This document shows positions 18,621 through 26,836 of a DNA stretch of 64,000 nucleotides, one piece after another. The translations under genes were made by a program, and so were the position numbers. Source of the DNA: Tepidaquicella sp964564635 (GTDB taxonomy: Bacteria > Bacteroidota > Ignavibacteria > Tepidaquicellales > Tepidaquicellaceae); assembly GCA_964564635.1 (NCBI GenBank), contig CAZMAR010000002.1:372001-436000 (forward strand), given 5' to 3'. The notes under the pieces are model-generated. The model saw only the letters and a list, made by a program, of their open reading frames with translations. It was not told the DNA's origin and searched no databases. Numbering within the stretch: position 1 is the first letter of the stretch; each line of letters opens with the position of its first letter.

Positions 18621-19643
18621 TTATCTTTTTGATCTGAAACATCTTGGGTCTTTCCCATAAATTCCTAATCCTGCGGCATAAGCTCTTGAACGACATCCCC
18701 AGCAAATATCATTTAATTTGCAAACCTTGCATCCATCGGGCAAATTATTTTTATCCCTGAATTTTTGAAATGTTAAATATTCTATATTTTTTATTACAAT
18801 TTCATAGAAGCTATGAGAGTTTAAATTTTCTTTGCACCCGGTTCTTATTGTTGCGCAGGGAGATACTGTCCCATCGTTCAATGCAGCCACAGTTGCTGAA
18901 CAATACTGCTTATTAACACAATTCATTGGAAAGTTTGAGATTCCTAAAAAATTTATATAATGTTTATATGCTTTTGCAACATTTTTTTCAGATGGTATAA
19001 ATTTATTTAGTTCTTCAACATCTGTTCCAGGTCTTAAATATGTATGATAAACATTTATACAACTTTTAATTCCAAATTCTTTATCAAAAAATTCCATTGT
19101 TTCAATTAAGTCTTCAACAGTTTGATAACCTGTGAATGTGATTGAATTAAGCAATTGTTCTTCAGGGTAACCAAATTGTAATAAATTCTGTATCCCTGTT
19201 ATAATATCATCAATATCACTTGAATTCCTGCCCGGATGTAATTTCTCATATAGCTTTCGATTTATCGTAGATAAATGAAAAGATATCAAACCATTTTTAC
19301 AAAGTTCAGCAAGTTGTTTAGCAACTCTTTTTTCTTTTAAAGGTAAACCGCCTGTCCAGATATTATTTCGAAACCCTAGTTCGGAAGCTTTCTTTAAAAA
19401 AGAATAAATACCTTTTCTCAACAAAGGTTCTCCACCCAACCATTCAATTGCACTTATATTAAGCCTCTTTGCATCAGATAAAATTTCATATATTTTCTTT
19501 CTGGTTAATGAATTCTTTTTAACAGTAAGAGCATTCATATAACAATATGAACATCCCTGAAAACATACATCCCCAACCTCAAGTTGTAATGAGTAGAACC
19601 TGTTTTCTTTATATGCCTTTTCTAATTTTTTAAAATCAATCAT
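18621..19643 (-). CDS. radical SAM/SPASM-like protein
   Basis: This 340-residue protein has the radical SAM cysteines at 27, 31 and 34 in CFQGCSYC, followed by the glycine-rich WLGGEPLLRKG. The C-terminal cysteine cluster resembles a SPASM or twitch domain for extra iron-sulfur clusters: a cysteine in SPCATIRTGC, then CKVCKLNDICWGC. SPASM proteins often modify peptides or mature enzymes. No short precursor-peptide gene was recognised within a few hundred bases on either side, so its target is open. It may also belong to the tRNA/heme-related branch of the family. It is upstream of htpX in the same orientation. Confidence 0.8.
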   Translation of the reverse strand: MIDFKKLEKAYKENRFYSLQLEVGDVCFQGCSYCYMNALTVKKNSLTRKKIYEILSDAKRLNISAIEWLGGEPLLRKGIYSFLKKASELGFRNNIWTGGLPLKEKRVAKQLAELCKNGLISFHLSTINRKLYEKLHPGRNSSDIDDIITGIQNLLQFGYPEEQLLNSITFTGYQTVEDLIETMEFFDKEFGIKSCINVYHTYLRPGTDVEELNKFIPSEKNVAKAYKHYINFLGISNFPMNCVNKQYCSATVAALNDGTVSPCATIRTGCKENLNSHSFYEIVIKNIEYLTFQKFRDKNNLPDGCKVCKLNDICWGCRSRAYAAGLGIYGKDPRCFRSKR

Positions 19644-19764
19644 TTTTGTTTTTTAAAAAATTAAAAATTTATTTCTTTAATATCAATAACCTCAAAATAA
19701 GTATTTAGAGTTCCTTTCTCAAAAGGTTAAGGACACTTTTAGTTAATAAATTTTTGTAAAATTA

Positions 19765-21126
19765 TTATTTAATCTTTTTATTTATTATCTTATACAATGG
19801 ATACCCCAGTAAAAAAACTGCTATACTAATTGAACCAGCGATTATATCTTCATAAAATGCTCTTATTGAGACAAGTAATAAGAATAAGATGAATATTAGA
19901 GGAATTATTGGGAATAATGGAACTTTAAAACTGTCCCAATTTATATTGTTTTTTTTATCTTTGTATCTGAAAATAAAAATTACTGAAGCCGTAATTGCAA
20001 TTGAAATGGAATCATTAAACATAATTACATTAAGAATTTTCTCAAATCCCTCCATTGTAATGATGAAAAATAGTACTAACAAAAACATAAATAGTAATCC
20101 AAATTCCTGTACCTGATTTCTTTCATTAACTTTCATAAAAATTTTAGGTAGCACTTTATCAGATGCCATTGCATGATAAGCTCTTGGAGTATGCATTATT
20201 GATGCATTCATATAACCTAATGCGGAAATAAATATGACTATCGAAATAATTCTACTTCCCAGTTTACCGAAAATCACATTTGCCATATCTGCCGCAATTA
20301 ATTCCGATTTTGTAATTCCGTTAAATCCAAGTAATTTGTAATACCCGTAATTTATCAATAAATACAAACCAATAGAAATAATTACACCGCTTATAATTCC
20401 CAGTGGTAAATTTTTTTTCTGATTTTTTACATCAGCGGCAAGATTTATTGTCAATTGATAACCGCCAACAGTAAAGAACACCGCTCTCAGTGCAAGAAAA
20501 AATCCAAAGAGTACAGTAAAAAATTCAAAGTTCAAATTATTCTCAGTACTACTTTGCATTGTGGTACTGTTTCCTTGTGGGAGAAAAAATGAAACAACAC
20601 TGAAAAAAACAATTATAAGGATTTTTAAAACAGTAATAATATTTAAGAATATTGCCCCACTTTTTATTCCGAGATAATTTATAAAAAATAATATGAAAAC
20701 TAATAATGCAGCAACAATCTTTTTCCCGGTAATCGTATGCAAAAAATCCGCGTTAACAAATGGTTGTATATCTCCAACTGCCGAAATAAAATATTCGGAA
20801 GCAATTAATGAAACTGCTGCAAATGTAGCTCCGGAGGTGATAATAATCCCAAGCCAGTTAATCATAAAAGCAAATGCTGGATTATACCCTTCAGAAACAA
20901 CTTTGTAATAGCCACCAGCAAGGGGTTTTCTTCCTCCAATTTCAGCAAAAGCCAATCCACCAAATAAGCATATTATACCCCCAACACACCAGGCAAGAAA
21001 AAAAAGCTCAGGAGAGCCAGTATCTCTTGCTACTATAGAGGGCGTTCTGAAAATACCTATTCCAATTATCAAACTGATAACTACCATTGTTGTATCAAAA
21101 AATCCAAGCCTGGGTTTAATATTCAT
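19765..21126 (-). CDS. APC-family amino acid permease
   Basis: This 453-residue membrane protein has 12 predicted transmembrane segments. The first helix contains the broken-helix signature IGIGIFRTPSIVARDTGSP (around 20-38), which binds the amino acid backbone in the APC superfamily. The stretch AFAEIGGRKPLAGGYYKVVS in helix 2/3 is also typical of the LAT/SteT group, which exchanges or takes up neutral amino acids by proton symport. Substrate specificity cannot be read from the sequence. It stands between two unrelated genes on the minus strand, with gaps over 100 bases, and probably has its own promoter. Confidence 0.88.
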   Translation of the reverse strand: MNIKPRLGFFDTTMVVISLIIGIGIFRTPSIVARDTGSPELFFLAWCVGGIICLFGGLAFAEIGGRKPLAGGYYKVVSEGYNPAFAFMINWLGIIITSGATFAAVSLIASEYFISAVGDIQPFVNADFLHTITGKKIVAALLVFILFFINYLGIKSGAIFLNIITVLKILIIVFFSVVSFFLPQGNSTTMQSSTENNLNFEFFTVLFGFFLALRAVFFTVGGYQLTINLAADVKNQKKNLPLGIISGVIISIGLYLLINYGYYKLLGFNGITKSELIAADMANVIFGKLGSRIISIVIFISALGYMNASIMHTPRAYHAMASDKVLPKIFMKVNERNQVQEFGLLFMFLLVLFFIITMEGFEKILNVIMFNDSISIAITASVIFIFRYKDKKNNINWDSFKVPLFPIIPLIFILFLLLVSIRAFYEDIIAGSISIAVFLLGYPLYKIINKKIK

Positions 21127-21227
21127 ATTATTCTATAAAATTTATCTATTGATTTTCCAAAGAAACTTTTTAAAGATTATATACAATGTATATTTAAAAT
21201 ATTAAGGTTATTTGTTTAAATTATATT

Positions 21228-22058
21228 TTAATGCTGTGTATCCTGATGAAAAATTTTATTTAATTCATCCAAGTCAGATTTTTTTAATCCTTCTGGCTCA
21301 AAACCAGCAGATTTACATAGAAAAAATATTTTTACTGATTTTGTTATAATATCTATAATATCAAAAGCCAGATAAATATTTTCTGCAATAGCAATACAGC
21401 CGTGCTTTTCCCAGATTATAGCTTTATGTTTTTTAAGTGCTTTTATAGTTTGGATAGCCAGTTTATTACTTCCAGGAAGTATATAAGGAGTAAATCCAAT
21501 TCCTTCCGGTAAAAAAATTTTCATTTCCGGATGCATTTTCCAGAGAAGTTTATTAATATTTTTTTCATTAGTGAATTTCTTTATTTGAGTTAGTGCTATT
21601 ATTTCTGTCGGATGAGTATGTAAAACAAGTTTTTCTTTCCTTTTATTTTTGTTGATATAGTTGTGAATTGCAAGATGAGTTGGGAGTTCAGAAGTAGGTT
21701 TTTTTATTTTACAAACGCCGCTATTTATATTCTCAAATATATCTTTTAAGCTTAATGAAATAAAACTTTTGCCATTATTTAGTATATAGATTACAATGAT
21801 ATTTTCGGGTAAGTCGATTGCAAGTTCCCTCATCTTAATTCCACTTGCTGTTACAAGTATAAAATTTTCTCTCAGGTTCTCATATACCTGTTTAAATTCG
21901 TTTATTTTATATTTCTTTAAATTAATTTTTTTATTAACAAATTCACTAATATTAAAAGAAATATTTCCAGCATTTCCTTCTGCCCACCCCCGCTGAGAAA
22001 TTAATTCTGCAACACAGGAAATTTCTTTCAGGTGATTCTTGAAAATTTTATAATTCAT
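21228..22058 (-). CDS. class II aldolase, rhamnulose-1-phosphate aldolase-like
   Basis: This 276-residue protein matches the length of E. coli RhaD (274) and has the class II aldolase/adducin fold. The phosphate-binding loops are EGNAGNIS near 28-34 and TASGIKMREL near 70-79, the catalytic glutamate is Glu-124 in TSELPTH, and the zinc-binding histidines are 147, 149 and 219 in HTHPT and EKHGC. RhaD cleaves L-rhamnulose 1-phosphate to dihydroxyacetone phosphate and lactaldehyde. No rhamnose kinase or isomerase lies nearby, so the true substrate may be another deoxy-sugar phosphate or a methylthioribulose-type compound. For that reason no gene symbol is given. Confidence 0.8.
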   Translation of the reverse strand: MNYKIFKNHLKEISCVAELISQRGWAEGNAGNISFNISEFVNKKINLKKYKINEFKQVYENLRENFILVTASGIKMRELAIDLPENIIVIYILNNGKSFISLSLKDIFENINSGVCKIKKPTSELPTHLAIHNYINKNKRKEKLVLHTHPTEIIALTQIKKFTNEKNINKLLWKMHPEMKIFLPEGIGFTPYILPGSNKLAIQTIKALKKHKAIIWEKHGCIAIAENIYLAFDIIDIITKSVKIFFLCKSAGFEPEGLKKSDLDELNKIFHQDTQH

Positions 22059-22191
22059 TTTGATAATTTATTTTTGAAAAACATATAAATTATTTAAAAT
22101 ACATAAAAGTCTTTTATATAATACCAAATAATGTTATTAAAAAATGCATTTTAGTTAGAAAATAAAATTCTTAATTTATAATAATACCCAT

Positions 22192-22278
22192 AGAGAGTTG
22201 CTCGAGTGGTTTAAGAGGCACGCCTGGAGAGCGTGTAAACGGGTAACCGTTTCGCGGGTTCGAATCCCGCACTCTCTG
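22192..22278 (+). tRNA. tRNA-Ser (anticodon GGA)
   Basis: A class II tRNA folds here. The acceptor stem AGAGAGT pairs with ACTCTCT (22271-22277). The anticodon stem CACGC/GCGTG holds the loop CTGGAGA with anticodon GGA (reads UCC/UCU serine codons). A long variable arm AACGG/CCGTT and a T arm GCGGG-TTCGAAT-CCCGC follow. The 3' CCA is not fully encoded (GCA). Confidence 0.95.
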
Positions 22279-22565
22279 CAAGCTTAAAAATTTCATTGCA
22301 AATATTTCTCCAGTTAAAGCTTAAATTATTTAGTTAATTTTATTTCTAATACTGAATAAATTAAATGAGGAAAATACATTTCCTTAGTTTGATTTATTTA
22401 TTATTTAATAATAAGTTGGAAATTATTATTTTATTAAGTGAATCAAAATATAAAGAAAGTATATAGACTTAACGCCCTCTGAAGCTCATCATTTTAATAA
22501 AATACTTCATTTGATAATGTTTGAAAAAACATAGTGTATTTTTATAATTAAATATTATACATTTA

Positions 22566-23528
22566 ATGAAAAAAGAAATTAAAGAACTAATACGGTATGC
22601 AATAAAAGCTCCCTCTGGACATAATACACAACCTTGGAAGTTTAAGCTGGATAATCATACAATTAGAATCTATCCAGATTACAAAAGAGCCCTTCCTATT
22701 GTTGATAGAGACAATCATGCTCTTTGGATAAGTTTAGGATGTGCATTGGAAAATCTTGTAATTGCTGCTGGAGAAAATAATTTTAAAACTAATGTAAACA
22801 TTATTTTTAATAAGGAAGCAGCTGAATGTATTGAGGTTTCTTTATTAGAGTCTGATAAAAAGTTAAAAGATGAATTATTCAATTATATTGAGAAAAGACA
22901 GTCAACCAGAAACCCTTATAATGGAAAGAAAATTTCAGAACAAGACATAACTGTTTTAAATAACTCGTTCAATTTTTCTGGTATTACTGCTCAGTTTTTT
23001 TTACCGGATGAGTTTCACTTAATTGAACCATTTATAATTGAGGGAAGTAATAAACAATTCGGGAACAAAGCTTTTGTAAATGAGTTGGTTAATTGGTTTC
23101 GCTTCTCAAAGAGAGAAGCGGAAGAAAAAGCAGATGGATTGTGGGTTGCATCAATGGGTTTGCCCAATATGGGTAAATTTATAGGAAATATTGTAATGAA
23201 ACATTTTGTTTCTGCAAAAAGTGAAGCAAAGAGATGGAAAAGTCTTATATACTCTTCTTCTGGTTTTGTTTTATTTATTGCCGATATAAACGATGTGATT
23301 CATTGGATAAATCTTGGTAGAGCTTTTCAGCGGTTTGCACTTACTGGTACTAAATTAAATATCAGTCATTCTCATGTAAATATGCCCTGTGAAGAATTAG
23401 AGGTGAGAATGAAACTTGCTGAGAAATTAGGAATTTCTAAAAAACATCCTTTATTACTAATTAGATTTGGATATTCAGAGAAAATGCCATATTCCTTTAG
23501 AAGACAAATTAATGATGTTATAATTTGA
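22566..23528 (+). CDS. Acg-type nitroreductase-family FMN protein
   Basis: This 320-residue protein begins with the FMN-binding signature APSGHNTQPWKFKLDNHTI at 14-32, followed by YPDYKRALPIVDRDNHALWI. That pair is typical of the Acg branch of the nitroreductase family (tandem nitroreductase folds in one chain). A second flavin-contact region RQSTRNPYNGKKISEQD lies near 117. Mycobacterial Acg proteins bind FMN but may store or sequester it rather than catalyse. The physiological reaction is unknown. It is preceded by tRNA-Ser and about 290 bases without another gene, and it ends alone, so it is probably a single transcription unit. Confidence 0.8.
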   Translation: MKKEIKELIRYAIKAPSGHNTQPWKFKLDNHTIRIYPDYKRALPIVDRDNHALWISLGCALENLVIAAGENNFKTNVNIIFNKEAAECIEVSLLESDKKLKDELFNYIEKRQSTRNPYNGKKISEQDITVLNNSFNFSGITAQFFLPDEFHLIEPFIIEGSNKQFGNKAFVNELVNWFRFSKREAEEKADGLWVASMGLPNMGKFIGNIVMKHFVSAKSEAKRWKSLIYSSSGFVLFIADINDVIHWINLGRAFQRFALTGTKLNISHSHVNMPCEELEVRMKLAEKLGISKKHPLLLIRFGYSEKMPYSFRRQINDVII

Positions 23529-23887
23529 ATCTATTCTTAAATTATAGATAGAAATTTAAATGTTTAAGTTAGTTTTTTGGATTTTTCTTATAGTTTGTTT
23601 TATATAATCAATTACTTAGGGTGTATTAATTAATCAACTTATAAAATTTTCAAATTTTTCAAAGTAAATAAAAAATATCACTTCTTTCGTTATTAAAATA
23701 CTTAATCAAATTGACTACTTTCTTTAAAATAGTTATAAAATTCTTCTATATTATTAGAACTTTTTTAAAATTGAGTAGTTAAAGAATATAGGTAAGATGT
23801 GTATATATGATAATTATGTATTAGTTATAGATTTATAAAATCAGTAATTTAAAATCCTTTCTAAAATTTATATAAAGGAGTTGAGCC
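23529..23887. other. intergenic stretch upstream of the DUF6600-like gene
   Basis: About 360 AT-rich bases with no open frame of note. The only clear signal is a good ribosome binding site, AAAGGAG, ending 7 bases before the ATG at 23888. The length would allow a regulated promoter, but no operator or riboswitch fold was recognised. Confidence 0.5.
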
Positions 23888-25177
23888 ATGGACTCATTAC
23901 TTAAATACAAAAACCTTACAGGTTTAGTTGCGGGGGTCTTATTTTTTTTATTATTATTTATTCCAAAGCAAAATTTTGCTCAAATTGATACCTCCTCATA
24001 TTATGATGATGAAAGTGATTTATTTGATTCTACTGCTAATTACAGAGATATGTACAAAGACCTTGATAAAGATGGTGAATGGATAAAAACAACAAAAGGA
24101 GAACTTGAAGATATGGTTCCGAAAGATGAAGAAGAACTTAACAGTGGTGATAATTGTTGCAGGAACCAAATAATTTGGGTCTGGCGTCCAAGAGTGTATT
24201 ATGTCGGATGGTCTCCATATTGTAATGGCAGATGGTATTATACTTTGTGGGGTTGGTTCTGGTATTCTTTCTATGATTGGGGATGGGCATGCTATCATCA
24301 TGGAAGGTGGGTCTATTCTGAAATATATGGTTGGATTTGGATTCCCGGAAGAGTATGGGCTCCAAGTTGGGTAGATTGGTGTTATACCGGTGCGTATGTT
24401 GGTTGGTTCCCAAGATTTCCTAAATTCCATCGCTGGCATAAACATAGATACCATTATTATCACCATCACTATTATAAGCACTGGACATTTATTGAGAAGA
24501 AAAAATTTGCCAAAGAATTAATTACAAAAGAGAATGTTATAGATGCTGATTATAATCAACTTCTCATTAGTAAATCAAATATTGAAAAAGGGAGTAAATA
24601 TAACGATATAATAATAAATCAAGGACCTCCTGTAAAAAACATAGAGAAAAGTACAGATGAAAAAATTCAGCCAAAAGTAATAAAATATTCAGAAAAAGAG
24701 AAAAGCATAAAGATTGATGATAATACAATTACAGTTTATAAACCAAAAGAGTCAATTATTAAAGAAACAGGAAATAAAAAAAATAACAGTACTAAAATCG
24801 ATGATAATAAGAAAAAAGAGTATAATAACAGAGATACAGAGTCAAAAAATGTAGAGAAGCCGAAAAAAGAGAAAAATATTGATCCCTATGAAAACAAAGA
24901 GAAAGAAAATAAATCTTATGAGAACAACAAGGAAAGAGAAAACAGGAATTATGAATATGAGCAAAGAGAAAGTAAATCTAATGAGAATAATAAGCAGAAG
25001 GAAAATAAGTCCTACGAAAATAAGCAAAGGGAAAATAAACCCCGTGACGAAGGAAAAAACTATAATTCTGGAGAAAGAAAATCAAAAGAAAATAATTCCA
25101 CCAATCATAATAATGGTAATAGGAATAATAATACTGGTAGTAAAAGTGAAAGTAAGTCAAATTCAAAGCGTAAGTGA
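23888..25177 (+). CDS. secreted DUF6600-like protein with His-rich patch and charged repeat tail
   Basis: This 429-residue protein has a signal peptide (about 1-32, ending near NFAQ). Residues about 95-182 are very rich in Trp, Tyr and Gly, in repeated modules such as GRWYYTLWGWFWYS and GRWVYSEIYGWIWIPGRVWA, the pattern of DUF6600 domains. Next comes a cluster with about ten histidines in 22 residues (around 180-200). The last 110 residues are low-complexity Asn/Lys/Glu with imperfect repeats like KENKSYENN. A strong Shine-Dalgarno (GGAG) precedes the ATG. It probably acts outside the inner membrane. The function is unknown; a metal-binding or cell-surface role is only a guess from the histidines. 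A terminator follows. Confidence 0.75.
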   Translation: MDSLLKYKNLTGLVAGVLFFLLLFIPKQNFAQIDTSSYYDDESDLFDSTANYRDMYKDLDKDGEWIKTTKGELEDMVPKDEEELNSGDNCCRNQIIWVWRPRVYYVGWSPYCNGRWYYTLWGWFWYSFYDWGWACYHHGRWVYSEIYGWIWIPGRVWAPSWVDWCYTGAYVGWFPRFPKFHRWHKHRYHYYHHHYYKHWTFIEKKKFAKELITKENVIDADYNQLLISKSNIEKGSKYNDIIINQGPPVKNIEKSTDEKIQPKVIKYSEKEKSIKIDDNTITVYKPKESIIKETGNKKNNSTKIDDNKKKEYNNRDTESKNVEKPKKEKNIDPYENKEKENKSYENNKERENRNYEYEQRESKSNENNKQKENKSYENKQRENKPRDEGKNYNSGERKSKENNSTNHNNGNRNNNTGSKSESKSNSKRK

Positions 25178-25205
25178 AGAATTTATTAATCTTATAATTA
25201 TAAAT

Positions 25206-25237
25206 AATCCGGTACATTCAGTACCGGATTTTTTTTA
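25206..25237 (+). terminator. intrinsic terminator after the DUF6600-like gene
   Basis: A 10-bp stem AATCCGGTAC (25206-25215) pairs with its complement at 25221-25230 around an ATTCA loop, followed by eight T. The other strand also has a U-rich tail, so the hairpin may also end the convergent sensor-kinase transcript. Confidence 0.9.
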
Positions 25238-25259
25238 TAAAAATTAAATCAAGGAAAGT

Positions 25260-26828
25260 TTATTTTTTTATAGGTTTACCTTTTTTTAAATCGAAGGAGA
25301 CTGTAGTTCCAATTTTTTGCTCACTTTTAACTTTTATTTTTGAACCGTGTTTTTCTACAAATTCTTTGCATAAAATTAATCCTAATCCCGAACCTTTTTC
25401 ATCTCGTGTACCCGGGGTTGTATGGTGAAAATCAATTTTAAATAATTTTTCTATTACCTCTGGATGTATTCCAATACCAGTATCACTTACGGAGATGGTA
25501 TATTTATTCTCATTTTCTTCTGCACTTAAAATTATCTTTCCACCCTCTTCGGAAAATTTAATTGAATTGGAAACTAAATTTTGTAAGATTGATTTAAGCA
25601 TATTTTCATCTGCATATACATAAATATCATTTGGTATATCTTTGACTATATCAATATATTTTGCAACAGCCTGGGTTTTATAAATCATTATAACTTCGTC
25701 TACTATAGAATTTAAATTTATATTGGCTGGTTGAAATAACAGTCTCCCCGTCTGGAGTCTTGACCACTGTAATAAGTTTTCAATTAGCCCATATATATTT
25801 TTAGAAGATGAATTTATCAAACTGATATAATGTTTAACTTCTGCTCGCGTCAAATAGTCATATTCTTCTTTTAGTAAATTGGAAAATCCCAAAAGGCCTG
25901 TAAAAGGACCTCGTAAATCATGTGCAATTATAGAAAAATATTTATCCTTGCTTCTGTTTAATTCTTTTAATTCTCTTGTGTATTCCTTTAATTTTTTTTC
26001 GGCTAATTTGCTTTCAGATATATCAAACGATATTCCAGAAATTTTTGATACTTTATTTTTGTTTAAGACAGGTTTTAAACTTGAAGAAATATATTTTATT
26101 TCACCTGACTTTAATTTTATCCTGCTTGTATTTTGTTCTATTTGTCCTTTTAAAACACTTGAAAAGGCACTTTTAAAAGTTTTTAAATCTTCAGGATGAA
26201 TGAGTTTAAATAATTTGTCTTTATTAATTTTCTTGTTTGGTTCTAAATCAAACATTTCATAGAATTTATCATTACCATTGATTTTATTTGTTTTTATATC
26301 AAGTTCCCAATGCGCATACTGATGTAAATTTTCAAAGTCTTTTAGTTTCTCTTCTGCCTCAGCAAGTTTCTTTTCAAGGTCTTTATGTGAAGATATATCT
26401 GTAAAGTTATATAAAATTATTTCTGGTTTGTTAAATTTATCTTTTTGAATAACCGAGAATTTTTCACGGAACCATTTATAGTTTTTTGTATTTTTAATTT
26501 TTAATCTGAATTCTGAAACCCCATTATTTAATTTATATAATCCCGAGAATTTTTCTTTATATTTTTTATAATCTTCTGAATGCATTAAGTTATGGATGTC
26601 TTCATCTGTCAGGTTTCTTATATCTTTAATTTTATAGTTAAGTATTGATGAAATGTTTTTGCTAATAAGCAGTGATTTCTTTTTTGATAAGTTATATAAG
26701 ATTATAATATCCTGAGAATTATTTAAAATATCTTTTAAGAGACTATTTTGTGTAATTAATGTTTTATCAGTTTTTTTTGTATTTGTCGAAGTCGGAACTG
26801 GTTTAATTTTTGTTTCCCTTTTTTGCAT
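25260..26828 (-). CDS. PAS-domain sensor histidine kinase
   Basis: This 522-residue protein has no transmembrane segment. PAS-like domains occupy about 30-150 and 165-275, each followed by a PAC-type segment (for example FRLKIKNTKNYKWFREKFS). The HisKA dimerisation helix carries IAHDLRGPFTGLLGFS near 300, with the phosphorylated histidine. The ATPase domain shows VSDTGIGIHPEV (G1) and GSGLGLILCKEF (G2) near 450-485. It is a cytoplasmic kinase sensing an internal or diffusible signal. No separate response regulator is adjacent. It starts 8 bases after the hybrid kinase ends, so the two are co-expressed and may share a pathway. Confidence 0.93.
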   Translation of the reverse strand: MQKRETKIKPVPTSTNTKKTDKTLITQNSLLKDILNNSQDIIILYNLSKKKSLLISKNISSILNYKIKDIRNLTDEDIHNLMHSEDYKKYKEKFSGLYKLNNGVSEFRLKIKNTKNYKWFREKFSVIQKDKFNKPEIILYNFTDISSHKDLEKKLAEAEEKLKDFENLHQYAHWELDIKTNKINGNDKFYEMFDLEPNKKINKDKLFKLIHPEDLKTFKSAFSSVLKGQIEQNTSRIKLKSGEIKYISSSLKPVLNKNKVSKISGISFDISESKLAEKKLKEYTRELKELNRSKDKYFSIIAHDLRGPFTGLLGFSNLLKEEYDYLTRAEVKHYISLINSSSKNIYGLIENLLQWSRLQTGRLLFQPANINLNSIVDEVIMIYKTQAVAKYIDIVKDIPNDIYVYADENMLKSILQNLVSNSIKFSEEGGKIILSAEENENKYTISVSDTGIGIHPEVIEKLFKIDFHHTTPGTRDEKGSGLGLILCKEFVEKHGSKIKVKSEQKIGTTVSFDLKKGKPIKK

Positions 26829-26836
26829 TTGTAAAA

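Noticed and set aside
22361..22420. Terminator after tRNA-Ser(GGA)
   Set aside because: AGGAAA/TTTCCT forms only a 6-bp stem without a proper T run.
24020..24481. Long reverse-strand frames inside the DUF6600-like gene
   Set aside because: They come from the repetitive Trp/Tyr/His codon use of the real gene and have no independent support.
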